Shown: positions 1 through 6,583 of the stretch, one piece after another
Numbering within the stretch: the stretch's first letter is position 1
Layout: each line of letters opens with the position of its first letter
NCBI GenBank assembly: GCA_004195335.1
Contig: SDWK01000317.1
Location: forward strand, 1 to 11,748
Length of the DNA: 11,748 nucleotides
Direction: 5' to 3'
Source of the DNA: Shewanella sp.
GTDB taxonomy: Bacteria > Pseudomonadota > Gammaproteobacteria > Enterobacterales > Shewanellaceae
Notes under the pieces: model-generated
The model's database searches: none
What the model was told of the DNA's origin: nothing
The model's input: the letters and a program-made list of their open reading frames with translations, nothing else
Position numbers and translations under genes: made by a program

Positions 1-78
1 GGCTAACGCACGCTACTAAGTTTGGCGTTAACACCCTAAGGTCAAATTCAAATTCAAATCGAAGAGATTGATAACCCG

Positions 79-169
79 GTGTAGATGCGGCTGCGAGCTT
101 CGATGACATGGATGTCATCGCAGAGCCTACAGGGAGTGTATTCACGGCGTCTCGCAGAAGTATCTGCAC
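79..169. repeat. Structured intergenic repeat element with nested inverted repeats
   Basis: An imperfect outer inverted repeat (79-97 against 151-169, about 15 of 19 positions pairing, with CTGCGAG/CTCGCAG at its inner end) encloses a near-perfect palindrome at 101-120 (CGATGACAT, GG, ATGTCATCG). No reading frame here looks like a protein. Nested arms of this kind resemble the short palindromic intergenic repeats scattered through Shewanella genomes, but membership of a particular family is inferred, not tested. The element lies downstream of the minus-strand regulator gene. Confidence 0.5.
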
Positions 170-187
170 TTAAGCCTGCTGCAAGCA

Positions 188-217
188 ATTGATAACCATA
201 AGGCCATGGTTATCAAT
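188..217. repeat. Perfect 12-bp inverted repeat (hairpin)
   Basis: ATTGATAACCAT (188-199) pairs perfectly with ATGGTTATCAAT (206-217) around the six-base loop AAGGCC. Outside an internal bulge the stem resumes with GCAAG (181-185) and CTTGC (222-226). It lies about 75 bp beyond the stop of the minus-strand regulator gene. It could stabilise or end that transcript, but no T-run follows on either strand, so a standard Rho-independent terminator is not supported. Confidence 0.5.
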
Positions 218-290
218 CAAACTTGCTAAATACCCACAAAGCCAGATGCATCCAAAAAGTTACTTCAACAGTTGTTAACCGACAACCCCC

Positions 291-1196
291 CTAATTGGGA
301 TTCCAGAGCAGCTGGCCGCAGTCGGTGAGGTCGTAGCCTCCCAAAGTGGCTGCTAGTTGCTTGGTTTGAGTACTCTTGAGCATATCGAACAGGTACTGCA
401 ACTGGCGCCGGAAGTAGATCCCTTGTGGCATGACGAAGTCGAAGGATTCGGTGATCAGCGGGATAAAGCTGAGGCCACTCTCCATGGCAACCGATTGGCA
501 GCCAAAACCGATATCGGCATCGCCACGAGCGATAAAGGCGGCGAGTTCACGCTCGCTGTAGGCGGTGACATTGGCGTTTAGGTGAGAGAGGGCGGCGCCC
601 TGTTTCATCAGCCAATGTTCGAGGTGCTGTTGGCTACCAGCCCCCGCTTGTCGGTCGACCCAACGCCAGGGCAGCGAGACAATTTTGTCCTCTTCCTGGC
701 ATTGGTGCAGCATATCGTGACGTACCATCAGGCCTTGTTTACGGGTGTAACCGTGTACCATGACCCACTGCTGGTGGTTGGCGTAGCCTTTAAGCAGTGC
801 TGGGTGGCGAATGTTACGTTCATCAACGCTGCCCCAGTGAAGAGTACACACGTCGGCGTAGCCTCTGGAAAGCAGGTCTAAGCCCATTCGTGAACCGGTC
901 GAACTGTAACTTATTAAGTCGCTCTTACCAATCTGAGTCATCAAGCGGGAGACCAGCATAGACAGTAGAGGGTCGTCACTGCCGGTGATATGCATACGAT
1001 CAGACAACATGCCGCTGTGGCAAGAGTCCATGATCCAACGATCGATAAGAATCTTAGGAAACAGCCATTTACCCGTTATTTTTGTTGCGGGTAAGACTCT
1101 GTCATTCGCCATGGAATAGACCTTTTTTTCATTAAGATCTAAATACTCAGCGACCTGTTTGGCGCTCATGTAGACGAGTTCGCTTGGTTCTGTCAT
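291..1196 (-). CDS. One-component regulator: excisionase-type HTH plus PBP-like ligand domain
   Basis: The 301-residue protein starts with a MerR/excisionase-type helix-turn-helix (about residues 8-58, with 'MSAKQVAEYLDLNEKKVYSM' and 'GKWLFPKILIDRWI', as in HTH_17 domains). The rest (about 70-285) reads as a periplasmic-binding-protein-like domain of the kind related to molybdate-binding domains; 'RQAGAGSQQHLEHWL' and 'GDADIGFG' are typical. It has no signal peptide, so it is a cytoplasmic DNA-binding sensor. The start is supported by AAGGA six bases before the ATG. It lies 85 bp downstream of fdhD on the same strand and is probably co-transcribed with it. An oxyanion or molybdenum/tungsten ligand is a reasonable guess from the fold and from the molybdo-enzyme neighbours. 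It has no AAA+ domain, so it is not the sigma-54 activator. Confidence 0.82.
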   Translation of the reverse strand: MTEPSELVYMSAKQVAEYLDLNEKKVYSMANDRVLPATKITGKWLFPKILIDRWIMDSCHSGMLSDRMHITGSDDPLLSMLVSRLMTQIGKSDLISYSSTGSRMGLDLLSRGYADVCTLHWGSVDERNIRHPALLKGYANHQQWVMVHGYTRKQGLMVRHDMLHQCQEEDKIVSLPWRWVDRQAGAGSQQHLEHWLMKQGAALSHLNANVTAYSERELAAFIARGDADIGFGCQSVAMESGLSFIPLITESFDFVMPQGIYFRRQLQYLFDMLKSTQTKQLAATLGGYDLTDCGQLLWNPN

Positions 1197-1281
1197 TACT
1201 GTTCCTTACGGAAGAATTCTACGAGCGAATTCCTAAAAATATATTTTGTCGTGTTCAAACTGGCTATCGGTTAACTGGTTA

Positions 1282-2175
1282 CTATTGACCTGTTTTAGCC
1301 GGGCGTTTAGGTGGCATTGCATCGAATTCAACATTGTCGGCGCCATGGTAGATGAGGAAGTGTTTGCCTTTGGCACGGGCTATCATAGTGATACCGAGTT
1401 TCTGTGCAAGCTCCAGCCCCATTTGAGTTGCGCCACTGCGCGACAGAACGACGGGTATGCCCATCTTAGCCACTTTTATCACCATCTCAGAGGTTAATCG
1501 TCCAGTCGTATAGAAGAGGGTGTTATTACCACCTGTGTCTTGCTTCAACCACATCTCACCAGCGAGCGTATCTACCGCATTATGACGACCCACATCTTCG
1601 ACAAAGTCGACTATCTTGTCTTCTTGACACAGACCACAACCATGCACCGCGCCGGCATTTTTATAGGTTTCATTATAGGCGCTGATGTTGTTCAGCAGAC
1701 TATAGATCATGCTCTGTTTGAGTTGAGGTCGAGGCAGAACAATATCATCGAGTCCGTCCATGAATCCGCCGTAAACAGTGCCTTGACCGCATCCAGTAGT
1801 GACTGTTTTTTCAGAGAGTTTCTCCTCTAAATCAGCCGTACTTTCTGATGTGATAATGGCCGCCGAGTTCACATCCCAATCGACAATCACAGACTCTAAT
1901 AGCTTAAGGTCGGAGATGAAACCTTGGTTTTTCAAATAACCCAGCGCGAGGGACTCGGGTCGGGCACCTAAGGTCATTAAGGTCACGATCGGACGCCAGT
2001 TAAGATAGACCGTGAGCGGACGTTCACAAGCTATATGCTTCTCGACTCGCTCTCCATTCTCATCTATAGCGTTAACGGCAATGGTTAGCGGCACCGTTGT
2101 ATCGGTTTTGATTAGGCTGGGTTTGTGTTGGCTCAAGGCTAGATACTCATTTTGAACATTCGATGCAAAGAGCAT
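1282..2175 (-). CDS. fdhD: FdhD, formate dehydrogenase sulfurtransferase/accessory protein
   Basis: FdhD is known to transfer sulfur from a cysteine desulfurase to the bis-MGD cofactor of formate dehydrogenase, a step needed for activity. This 297-residue protein shows the family's landmarks: 'ESLALGYLKNQGFI' near the N-terminus, the TTGCGQG loop (Cys129), 'VEDVGRHNAVDTLAGEM', 'FYTTGRLTSEMVIKVAKMGIP' and 'SRSGATQMGLELAQKLG'. At the usual CxxC position it has CGQG, so only the first cysteine is kept. A separate CGLC (180-183) occurs about 50 residues later, after 'GAVHG'. The ATG at 2175 has no strong Shine-Dalgarno close by; an in-frame stop lies upstream and there is no better start codon in between. 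It is divergent from the accessory operon and shares its upstream region. Confidence 0.93.
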   Translation of the reverse strand: MLFASNVQNEYLALSQHKPSLIKTDTTVPLTIAVNAIDENGERVEKHIACERPLTVYLNWRPIVTLMTLGARPESLALGYLKNQGFISDLKLLESVIVDWDVNSAAIITSESTADLEEKLSEKTVTTGCGQGTVYGGFMDGLDDIVLPRPQLKQSMIYSLLNNISAYNETYKNAGAVHGCGLCQEDKIVDFVEDVGRHNAVDTLAGEMWLKQDTGGNNTLFYTTGRLTSEMVIKVAKMGIPVVLSRSGATQMGLELAQKLGITMIARAKGKHFLIYHGADNVEFDAMPPKRPAKTGQ

Positions 2176-2246
2176 AGCAATAATTGTACCTAGGTTTAGA
2201 TTCCTCGCCTGAATGCGTGATCTCTCTCATTTAACGATTTGAAAGC

Positions 2247-2293
2247 GTCCTTTTATGTCCTAGATAAAATTGCATATAGGACAAATTGTCCTA
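2247..2293. promoter_or_regulatory. Candidate operator/upstream activating site (17-bp palindrome plus half-sites)
   Basis: TAGGACAAATTGTCCTA at 2277-2293 is a perfect palindrome: 8-bp arms around a central A. Further GTCC half-sites lie at 2247-2250 and 2257-2262 (GTCCTA). The GTCCTA at 2257 also forms an inverted pair with the TAGGAC at 2277. The cluster sits 50-100 bp upstream of the sigma-54 -24 element, a usual place for an enhancer-binding protein site, and also upstream of divergent fdhD. The binding protein is unknown. The motif does not look like FNR, CRP or NtrC boxes. Confidence 0.55.
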
Positions 2294-2343
2294 ATGTTAG
2301 TGTGGAATTGATGATCCAGCTCAAATTATCTTAATATTTTGGG

Positions 2344-2359
2344 TGGCATGTATATTGCT
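2344..2359 (+). promoter_or_regulatory. Sigma-54 (RpoN) -24/-12 promoter for the accessory operon
   Basis: TGGCATGTATATTGCT matches the RpoN consensus TGGCAC-N5-TTGCW at all but one fixed base, with the obligatory GG (2345-2346) and GC (2357-2358) ten bases apart. Transcription would start near 2370, leaving a leader of about 60 bases before the DUF3305 gene. Such promoters need an ATP-dependent enhancer-binding activator; none is encoded in the window. Confidence 0.78.
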
Positions 2360-2429
2360 TTACTAGGAAGAGACATTATTTAGCTGGCCTGTCATCTTGA
2401 CATGCCTCTACAGGCAAGACGGAGACTAA

Positions 2430-2897
2430 ATGCAACATACCGAAAGCCAATGGCCTATGCACGTTTCTCTTAAAAAAGTGGAGAAGCAAGTTGGACGCTG
2501 GACCTCTGTGACTTGGGAGTTGGACCAGATATTACCGGCGACTCACGAAGCACCGGAAGGCGCCAAAGTCGTCGTGCTTGAGCTGCATAAAGATGAGCGC
2601 GCGAGTTACCGTTTAAATCTGGATATGGACAACGCCATGTTGTACATCGTCTGTGATGAGCTGGATGATGGAACCTGGGTTCCGACTACTGTCTCTGCCG
2701 ATCAAAATGTCGCCGCAGGTTGCCTCGAAGGTGACACGCCAGTACTTAACCTGCTTATGCCTGGTGCTATAGCATGTTGGATCGAAGCCTTTATTACCCG
2801 TCACGGTGAGGTTGAGATCTGCGCTCATCGTCGTAAGCATGTCAATCGTCGTAAGAATGAAGGCCCAAGTAATAATAACTTTGGGCAGACAAACTGA
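2430..2897 (+). CDS. DUF3305-family formate dehydrogenase accessory protein
   Basis: This 155-residue soluble protein has no signal peptide or membrane segment. The opening 'VSLKKVEKQVGRWTSVTWELDQILPA' and the later 'YRLNLDMDNAMLYIVCDELDD' are characteristic of DUF3305, a family of unknown biochemistry found mainly in formate dehydrogenase gene clusters. The start is supported by GGAG six bases before the ATG. It is the first gene after the sigma-54 promoter, and its TGA shares a base with the ATG of the DUF3306 gene, so the two are probably translationally coupled and may act together. The C-terminus is basic and rich in Arg/Lys/His. A role in formate dehydrogenase maturation or electron transfer is inferred from context only. 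Confidence 0.85.
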   Translation: MQHTESQWPMHVSLKKVEKQVGRWTSVTWELDQILPATHEAPEGAKVVVLELHKDERASYRLNLDMDNAMLYIVCDELDDGTWVPTTVSADQNVAAGCLEGDTPVLNLLMPGAIACWIEAFITRHGEVEICAHRRKHVNRRKNEGPSNNNFGQTN

Positions 2898-3505
2898 TGA
2901 ACGATAAACCTAGCGGATTACTTTCGCGTTGGAACCTTCGCCGCCAGCAGGTGGCTGATGAGCAAGAAGCGGAAGAAAAAGCACTCGAGGTTGTAGAGCA
3001 AGCCGAAGCATCCACCCAGGAAACGTCGCTTGAAGATGCGTCGACTGACGCATCGGCAGAGCCACAAGCTGAAAATCAAATTCTTTCTGCCGAGGATCTA
3101 CCGGATCCTGAAAAGATTGAGGTGGGTGGCAGCTTCGCCGGCTTTATGGCTGACAATGTCGACCCAACCGCCAAGGCCGCAGCGCTGAAAGCCCTCTGGA
3201 GGCAGCCTCAATACAATGAGATCGATGGTCTGCTCGAATATGCCCTCGACTACACTAACCAGCCTAAGCTGACGCCAGAGCATTCAGCCGAAATCGCCAA
3301 GAAAATTTTCCGGTATGTCACTAAGGACAAGGAAGAGGAGCAAGAGGGCGAAGAGACATTAACGGCCAAGCTTGATACTCCTGTGGAGGAGATAGCGACT
3401 CATTCAGGTGAAGAGGTCAGCGGGGACATTTTGGACGTAGAGAGTGATGACTTGACCCAAAATGAACCACAAACGCAAGATGACTCTAAGGTGACGGTTT
3501 CTTAA
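2897..3505 (+). CDS. DUF3306-family formate dehydrogenase accessory protein
   Basis: The protein has 202 residues. A basic N-terminal patch ('LLSRWNLRRQQ', as expected for DUF3306) is followed by a long acidic, Ala/Glu-rich and probably disordered stretch (about 20-65). The conserved core (about 65-145) contains 'LSAEDLPDPEKIEVGGSF', 'AAALKALWRQPQYNEIDGLLEYALDY' and 'ITKKIFRY'-like helices, and a second very acidic tail completes it. It has no cysteine pattern, signal peptide or membrane segment. The ATG overlaps the upstream stop (TGATG) and there is no clear Shine-Dalgarno, pointing to coupled translation. Its function is unknown; DUF3305 and DUF3306 occur as a pair beside formate dehydrogenases. 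Confidence 0.83.
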   Translation: MNDKPSGLLSRWNLRRQQVADEQEAEEKALEVVEQAEASTQETSLEDASTDASAEPQAENQILSAEDLPDPEKIEVGGSFAGFMADNVDPTAKAAALKALWRQPQYNEIDGLLEYALDYTNQPKLTPEHSAEIAKKIFRYVTKDKEEEQEGEETLTAKLDTPVEEIATHSGEEVSGDILDVESDDLTQNEPQTQDDSKVTVS

Positions 3506-3538
3506 CGTGATTTTAGAGAAGTTTAATAACCATAATTT

Positions 3539-3554
3539 TGGTATGTGAATTGCT
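3539..3554 (+). promoter_or_regulatory. Second sigma-54-like -24/-12 promoter, upstream of the Fe-S protein gene
   Basis: TGGTATGTGAATTGCT has GG (3540-3541) and GC (3552-3553) ten bases apart and TTGCT at -12. It agrees with the promoter at 2344 at 13 of 16 positions. The -24 box is weaker (TGGTAT for TGGCAC). The start would fall near 3565, giving a leader of about 165 bases with no convincing gene in it. A perfect 12-bp palindrome, ATATGGCCATAT (3559-3570), overlaps the predicted start. The resemblance to the upstream site makes coincidence less likely. Confidence 0.6.
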
Positions 3555-3729
3555 GTAGATATGGCCATATAAAGCCTGCGGATAAAAGCAGACATAGAAA
3601 GCCAGCAGATGAATAGGTAACGCTAGCGCAGATTCAACATAGCGCAATTAACAGGTTTCCCTGAAGGATTAGGAGAAACAATAGCAACCTAGCTGACAGC
3701 AACAGCCAAATACTGTTCAGGAACGCAAC

Positions 3730-5421
3730 GTGAGCAAAAATTTGAATAATGATAATCAGGTTGAACTCAAAGCAGTTCGACAGCAGGTGTTGGCCAATAC
3801 TCAGATCCTTCAGAATCTGATCCCGCCAACCGTAAGTTATACCACTGAAGGGAACGTGCTAATCATAGGGCCGGAAGATCTGGCTCGTTTAGCGGCGGAC
3901 AAATTGTCTAATATGGGCAAGCTTGCCATCTTAGCCAATGAATCCATTACCAGTCAGGATGAGGCGCATCTCGAAAAAGTAATGAGCTCGGCTGAAAATG
4001 TTGAGAGCTTTTACAATAAGTTAATAGAAGTTAAAGGCTTCCTCGGTCAGTTTCAGGTTAAAGTGGCCTCTGGTTCAGACGACGCTTCCGATACCAATAC
4101 CGTTGAACTTAGCATGGTGGCAATACGTAAAGCTCACTTCGATCTTGTTCTGGATTTGAGTCAATCACCTTGCATCAACCTAGAGATGCTACCACCAGGT
4201 TACTTTTACGTCGGGCAGGATGAGGCTAAGTTAGCCGATGCCATCGCACAACTTCCCGATCTGATAGGCGAATTTGATAAGCCACGCTACGTTAAGGTTA
4301 ATAGTGATATTTGTGCTCACAACCGTAATGGTATCGATGGTTGTACCCGCTGCTTGAACTTCTGTCCTGCCGATGCGATTCAAAGTATCGACAAGCTGAT
4401 CACCATCGACCCTTATCTGTGTCATGGTGCCGGTAGTTGTACTAATGCGTGTCCAACGGGCGCCATCAGTTATGATCTGCCTACCCCGCAAGCACTACAC
4501 TCTTATCTACATAAGCTAGTGACTCGTTTTCGTGAACAAGCGCAAACGGCGCCAGTTATTCTTTTCCATGATGAAGCGAATGGTGCCGCACTTGTCGGTA
4601 CCGATCTGCCGGGAGCCGTCATTCCCGTTGCTCTGGAAGAGATAACGGTTGCAAGCATGGATCACTGGATGTCATCTCTTGCTTGGGGAGCTCGTCAAAT
4701 TTTGGTGTTAAACACCGAAGCGACGGCGCCGACTCTGACTCAGATGCTGCAAGGTGAACATAAGTTAGCCAACGACATTTTAGATGAGATGGGCCAACCA
4801 CAGCGTATCTCAGTTATCGATGAGTCGAGCATAGGTGATCTGACCGCATTATTGGAAACCAGTTCGAACTGGCCAATGATTGTTCCCGGTGAGTTTGCTG
4901 CCACGACAAAGCGTAACACCTTGTATGCGGCCATCGATCATCTCAATGAGCAGGCGGCGTCAGTGGATACCAGCTTGAGCCAAAGCAATATTCCTTTCGG
5001 TATCGTCAGCATCAACAGCGACAAATGTACCTTATGTCTTTCTTGTGTTTCAACATGTCCGACTCAGGCATTAACCGATGGTGGTGATAAACCTGCGTTA
5101 CATTTTGTTGAGCAAGATTGTGTGCAATGTGGTCTGTGCGAGTCTGCCTGTCCTGAGAAGGTGATCAGCCTGACACCGCAACTGAATTTAGATAAAGCGC
5201 AGCGTCAGCAGCGTCAAACCTTGAAAGAGGAAGCCCCATTCGATTGTATTCGTTGCGGTACCCCTTTCGCTACCCAGTCCATGGTGAAACGGATGCTGGA
5301 AGTCGTCGGAGGCCACAGTGCCTTCAGTGCTAACATCGAACGATTAAAGATGTGTGGCGACTGCCGGGTAAAAGATATGTTTGAAGACATCCTTCAAGAT
5401 CCTGAACAGCAACTGCGATAA
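3730..5421 (+). CDS. Multi-cluster 4Fe-4S ferredoxin-like protein of the formate dehydrogenase cluster
   Basis: The protein has 563 residues and no signal peptide, so it is cytoplasmic. An N-terminal Rossmann-like part ('GNVLIIGPEDLARLAADKL', about 41-60) precedes a first ferredoxin module: Cys195, 205, 208, 212 and then Cys231, 237, 241. The middle section (about 270-400; 'GTDLPGAVIPVALEEI', 'SLAWGARQILVLN') recalls the iron-sulfur subunit domain of MvhD/FlpD type. A second module has two canonical motifs (Cys433-436-439-443 and Cys464-467-470-474). The tail carries CIRC (506-509) and CGDC (542-545), which look like a zinc-ribbon pair. The second motif of the first module lacks one cysteine (Ala234). 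The GTG start is supported by AGGA about eight bases upstream. Relatives accompany formate dehydrogenases; an electron-transfer or assembly role is inferred. Confidence 0.85.
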   Translation: MSKNLNNDNQVELKAVRQQVLANTQILQNLIPPTVSYTTEGNVLIIGPEDLARLAADKLSNMGKLAILANESITSQDEAHLEKVMSSAENVESFYNKLIEVKGFLGQFQVKVASGSDDASDTNTVELSMVAIRKAHFDLVLDLSQSPCINLEMLPPGYFYVGQDEAKLADAIAQLPDLIGEFDKPRYVKVNSDICAHNRNGIDGCTRCLNFCPADAIQSIDKLITIDPYLCHGAGSCTNACPTGAISYDLPTPQALHSYLHKLVTRFREQAQTAPVILFHDEANGAALVGTDLPGAVIPVALEEITVASMDHWMSSLAWGARQILVLNTEATAPTLTQMLQGEHKLANDILDEMGQPQRISVIDESSIGDLTALLETSSNWPMIVPGEFAATTKRNTLYAAIDHLNEQAASVDTSLSQSNIPFGIVSINSDKCTLCLSCVSTCPTQALTDGGDKPALHFVEQDCVQCGLCESACPEKVISLTPQLNLDKAQRQQRQTLKEEAPFDCIRCGTPFATQSMVKRMLEVVGGHSAFSANIERLKMCGDCRVKDMFEDILQDPEQQLR

Positions 5422-5431
5422 GAGTTTAGCT

Positions 5432-6112
5432 ATGACCGAATTAGTAAGAGAAGTATCAGAAAACGATCAGTTAAGAGCCGACATCTATCAGCTTTTGGCT
5501 GCACTACTGCGCAGTCAGCCAAGTGCTGAGCTATTGCAATTTTTAACCAGTCTTGAAATCGATGCACAAGACGATAGTGAGATGACTAAGGCGTGGTTAT
5601 CGCTGAAGTTAGCGGCTAATCAATTCAGTAGCGAGCAGCTGGAAGAGGAATATTTCAACATCTTCTATGGTGTCGGTAGTGGTGAAATCATGCCTTATGG
5701 CAGCTGGTTTATGACAGGGTCATTGATGGACAAGCCATTAGCCCTATTACGTCAAGACCTGCAGCAGTTAGGTTTCGAGCGCGAAGAGAATGTCAAAGAA
5801 CCTGAAGATCACGTTGCTGCGCTATGTGAAGTGATGGGCACCTTGATTCTGGAAGCCCCGGGTTATCGTCAGTTAGCCTTCTATCAGCGCCATATCGGTA
5901 GCTGGATTGAGCGCTTCTGCACGAACTTAGCCAAAACGCCAAGCGCCGCATTTTATGCGACAGTGGCCCAGTTGGCTAAGTCCTTCTTCGAGGTTGAGGC
6001 AAACGAATTTGAACAACTTCAATTGGACATTCCAGTGAACTGTCCAGGCTCTGAAGCTGAGAAAGTTGAAGCTGAAAAAATTGAACCTGCTACCAGTGAG
6101 CTGGCTTCTTAA
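5432..6112 (+). CDS. TorD-family chaperone for the formate dehydrogenase catalytic subunit
   Basis: The protein has 226 residues from the ATG at 5432, chosen because AAGAG lies seven bases before it and it follows the upstream stop by only 10 bp. An ATG at 5381 in frame would overlap the previous gene by 41 bp and add 17 residues unlike the family. TorD/NarJ/DmsD hallmarks are visible: 'LRADIYQLLAALL' helix, 'EEEYFNIFYG' (71-80), 'MPYGSWFM', and 'EPEDHVAALCEVM' with the family's D-H pair at 126-127. Such proteins bind the Tat signal of a molybdo-enzyme and hold it back until the cofactor is inserted. Here the client is probably FdhA, or the small Tat protein. The last 20 residues form an acidic extension rich in Glu/Lys repeats. 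Confidence 0.88.
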   Translation: MTELVREVSENDQLRADIYQLLAALLRSQPSAELLQFLTSLEIDAQDDSEMTKAWLSLKLAANQFSSEQLEEEYFNIFYGVGSGEIMPYGSWFMTGSLMDKPLALLRQDLQQLGFEREENVKEPEDHVAALCEVMGTLILEAPGYRQLAFYQRHIGSWIERFCTNLAKTPSAAFYATVAQLAKSFFEVEANEFEQLQLDIPVNCPGSEAEKVEAEKIEPATSELAS

Positions 6113-6142
6113 GCAGTGAGTAGGTGATGGGTTGAACATGAG

Positions 6143-6225
6143 CATCAACTTGAGGTGAGTTTGAAGGTTAAACCACCGTGTTAAAAGCAAACAAGTTGAT
6201 GTTAGCAAATCGAGGATTCGTCCTC
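6143..6225 (+). other. Structured leader: long-range inverted repeat and a TTCG hairpin
   Basis: CATCAACTTG (6143-6152) and CAAGTTGATG (6192-6201) are a perfect 10-bp inverted repeat with a 39-base loop. Directly after comes GAGGA-TTCG-TCCTC (6212-6225), a 5-bp stem with a four-base loop. Both lie in the 184-bp gap between the chaperone gene and the Tat miniprotein gene. No T-run follows, so they do not look like terminators. They may mark an RNA-processing or stability site that lets accessory and structural genes be expressed at different levels, which is inference. Confidence 0.4.
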
Positions 6226-6296
6226 AAAAGTAAGCGGGTCATCGAGTCGTTGGCCCATATTTTAACGAAAATCTAAGCGAAAACTTAGGAGACACT

Positions 6297-6497
6297 ATGA
6301 AGAAGCAAGCTTCCGATATGGGTCGTCGTCAATTGCTAAAAGCATTGGCAGTCGGCAGTGCCGCTGGTGCCGTTGCAACTGTCAGTGGACAAGCTCTTGC
6401 GGCATCACCAAGCGTTGAACCAACAACGGCTACAGGTGATGGTTATCGAGAGACTGACCATGTTCGCAGTTATTACGCGTCGTTACGTAACAAGTAG
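6297..6497 (+). CDS. Small Tat-signal protein of the formate dehydrogenase region
   Basis: This 66-residue protein consists mostly of a twin-arginine signal: 'MGRRQLLKALAVGSAAGAVATVSGQALA', Arg10-Arg11, with likely cleavage after Ala35. That leaves a mature peptide of about 31 residues ending in 'GYRETDHVRSYYASLR'. It fits the known 'formate dehydrogenase region TAT target' family, whose function is not established. The ATG has TAGGAG about five bases upstream. It sits directly before fdhA, as in other loci of this type. The mature part has no cysteine or other obvious cofactor ligand set, so a structural or assembly role for FdhABC, or help in Tat targeting, is more likely than catalysis. 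Confidence 0.85.
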   Translation: MKKQASDMGRRQLLKALAVGSAAGAVATVSGQALAASPSVEPTTATGDGYRETDHVRSYYASLRNK

Positions 6498-6583
6498 TTT
6501 AAGAGCAAGAAGATAAGCTGATTTCTCATCGGCATATTTGAGTTCATAGACATTTCTAAATAATAAGATAAGGAGAGTGTGTG

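Noticed and set aside
3..71. Open frame of 22 codons at the left edge that might be a gene's C-terminus
   Set aside because: It is too short, low in complexity (a repeated AAATTC unit), and has no recognisable family.
3545..3616. Possible GTG-started 23-codon leader ORF before the Fe-S protein gene
   Set aside because: It begins inside the sigma-54 promoter, upstream of the predicted transcript start, and has no ribosome binding site.
5381..5431. Upstream ATG start for the TorD-like chaperone
   Set aside because: It would overlap the previous gene by 41 bp, lacks a ribosome binding site and adds residues unlike the family.
6136..6156. Third GG-N10-GC sigma-54-like site before the Tat miniprotein
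   Set aside because: The GG/GC spacing occurs by chance (near 6129-6142) but the -12 box reads TGAGC rather than TTGC, and the -24 box does not match.
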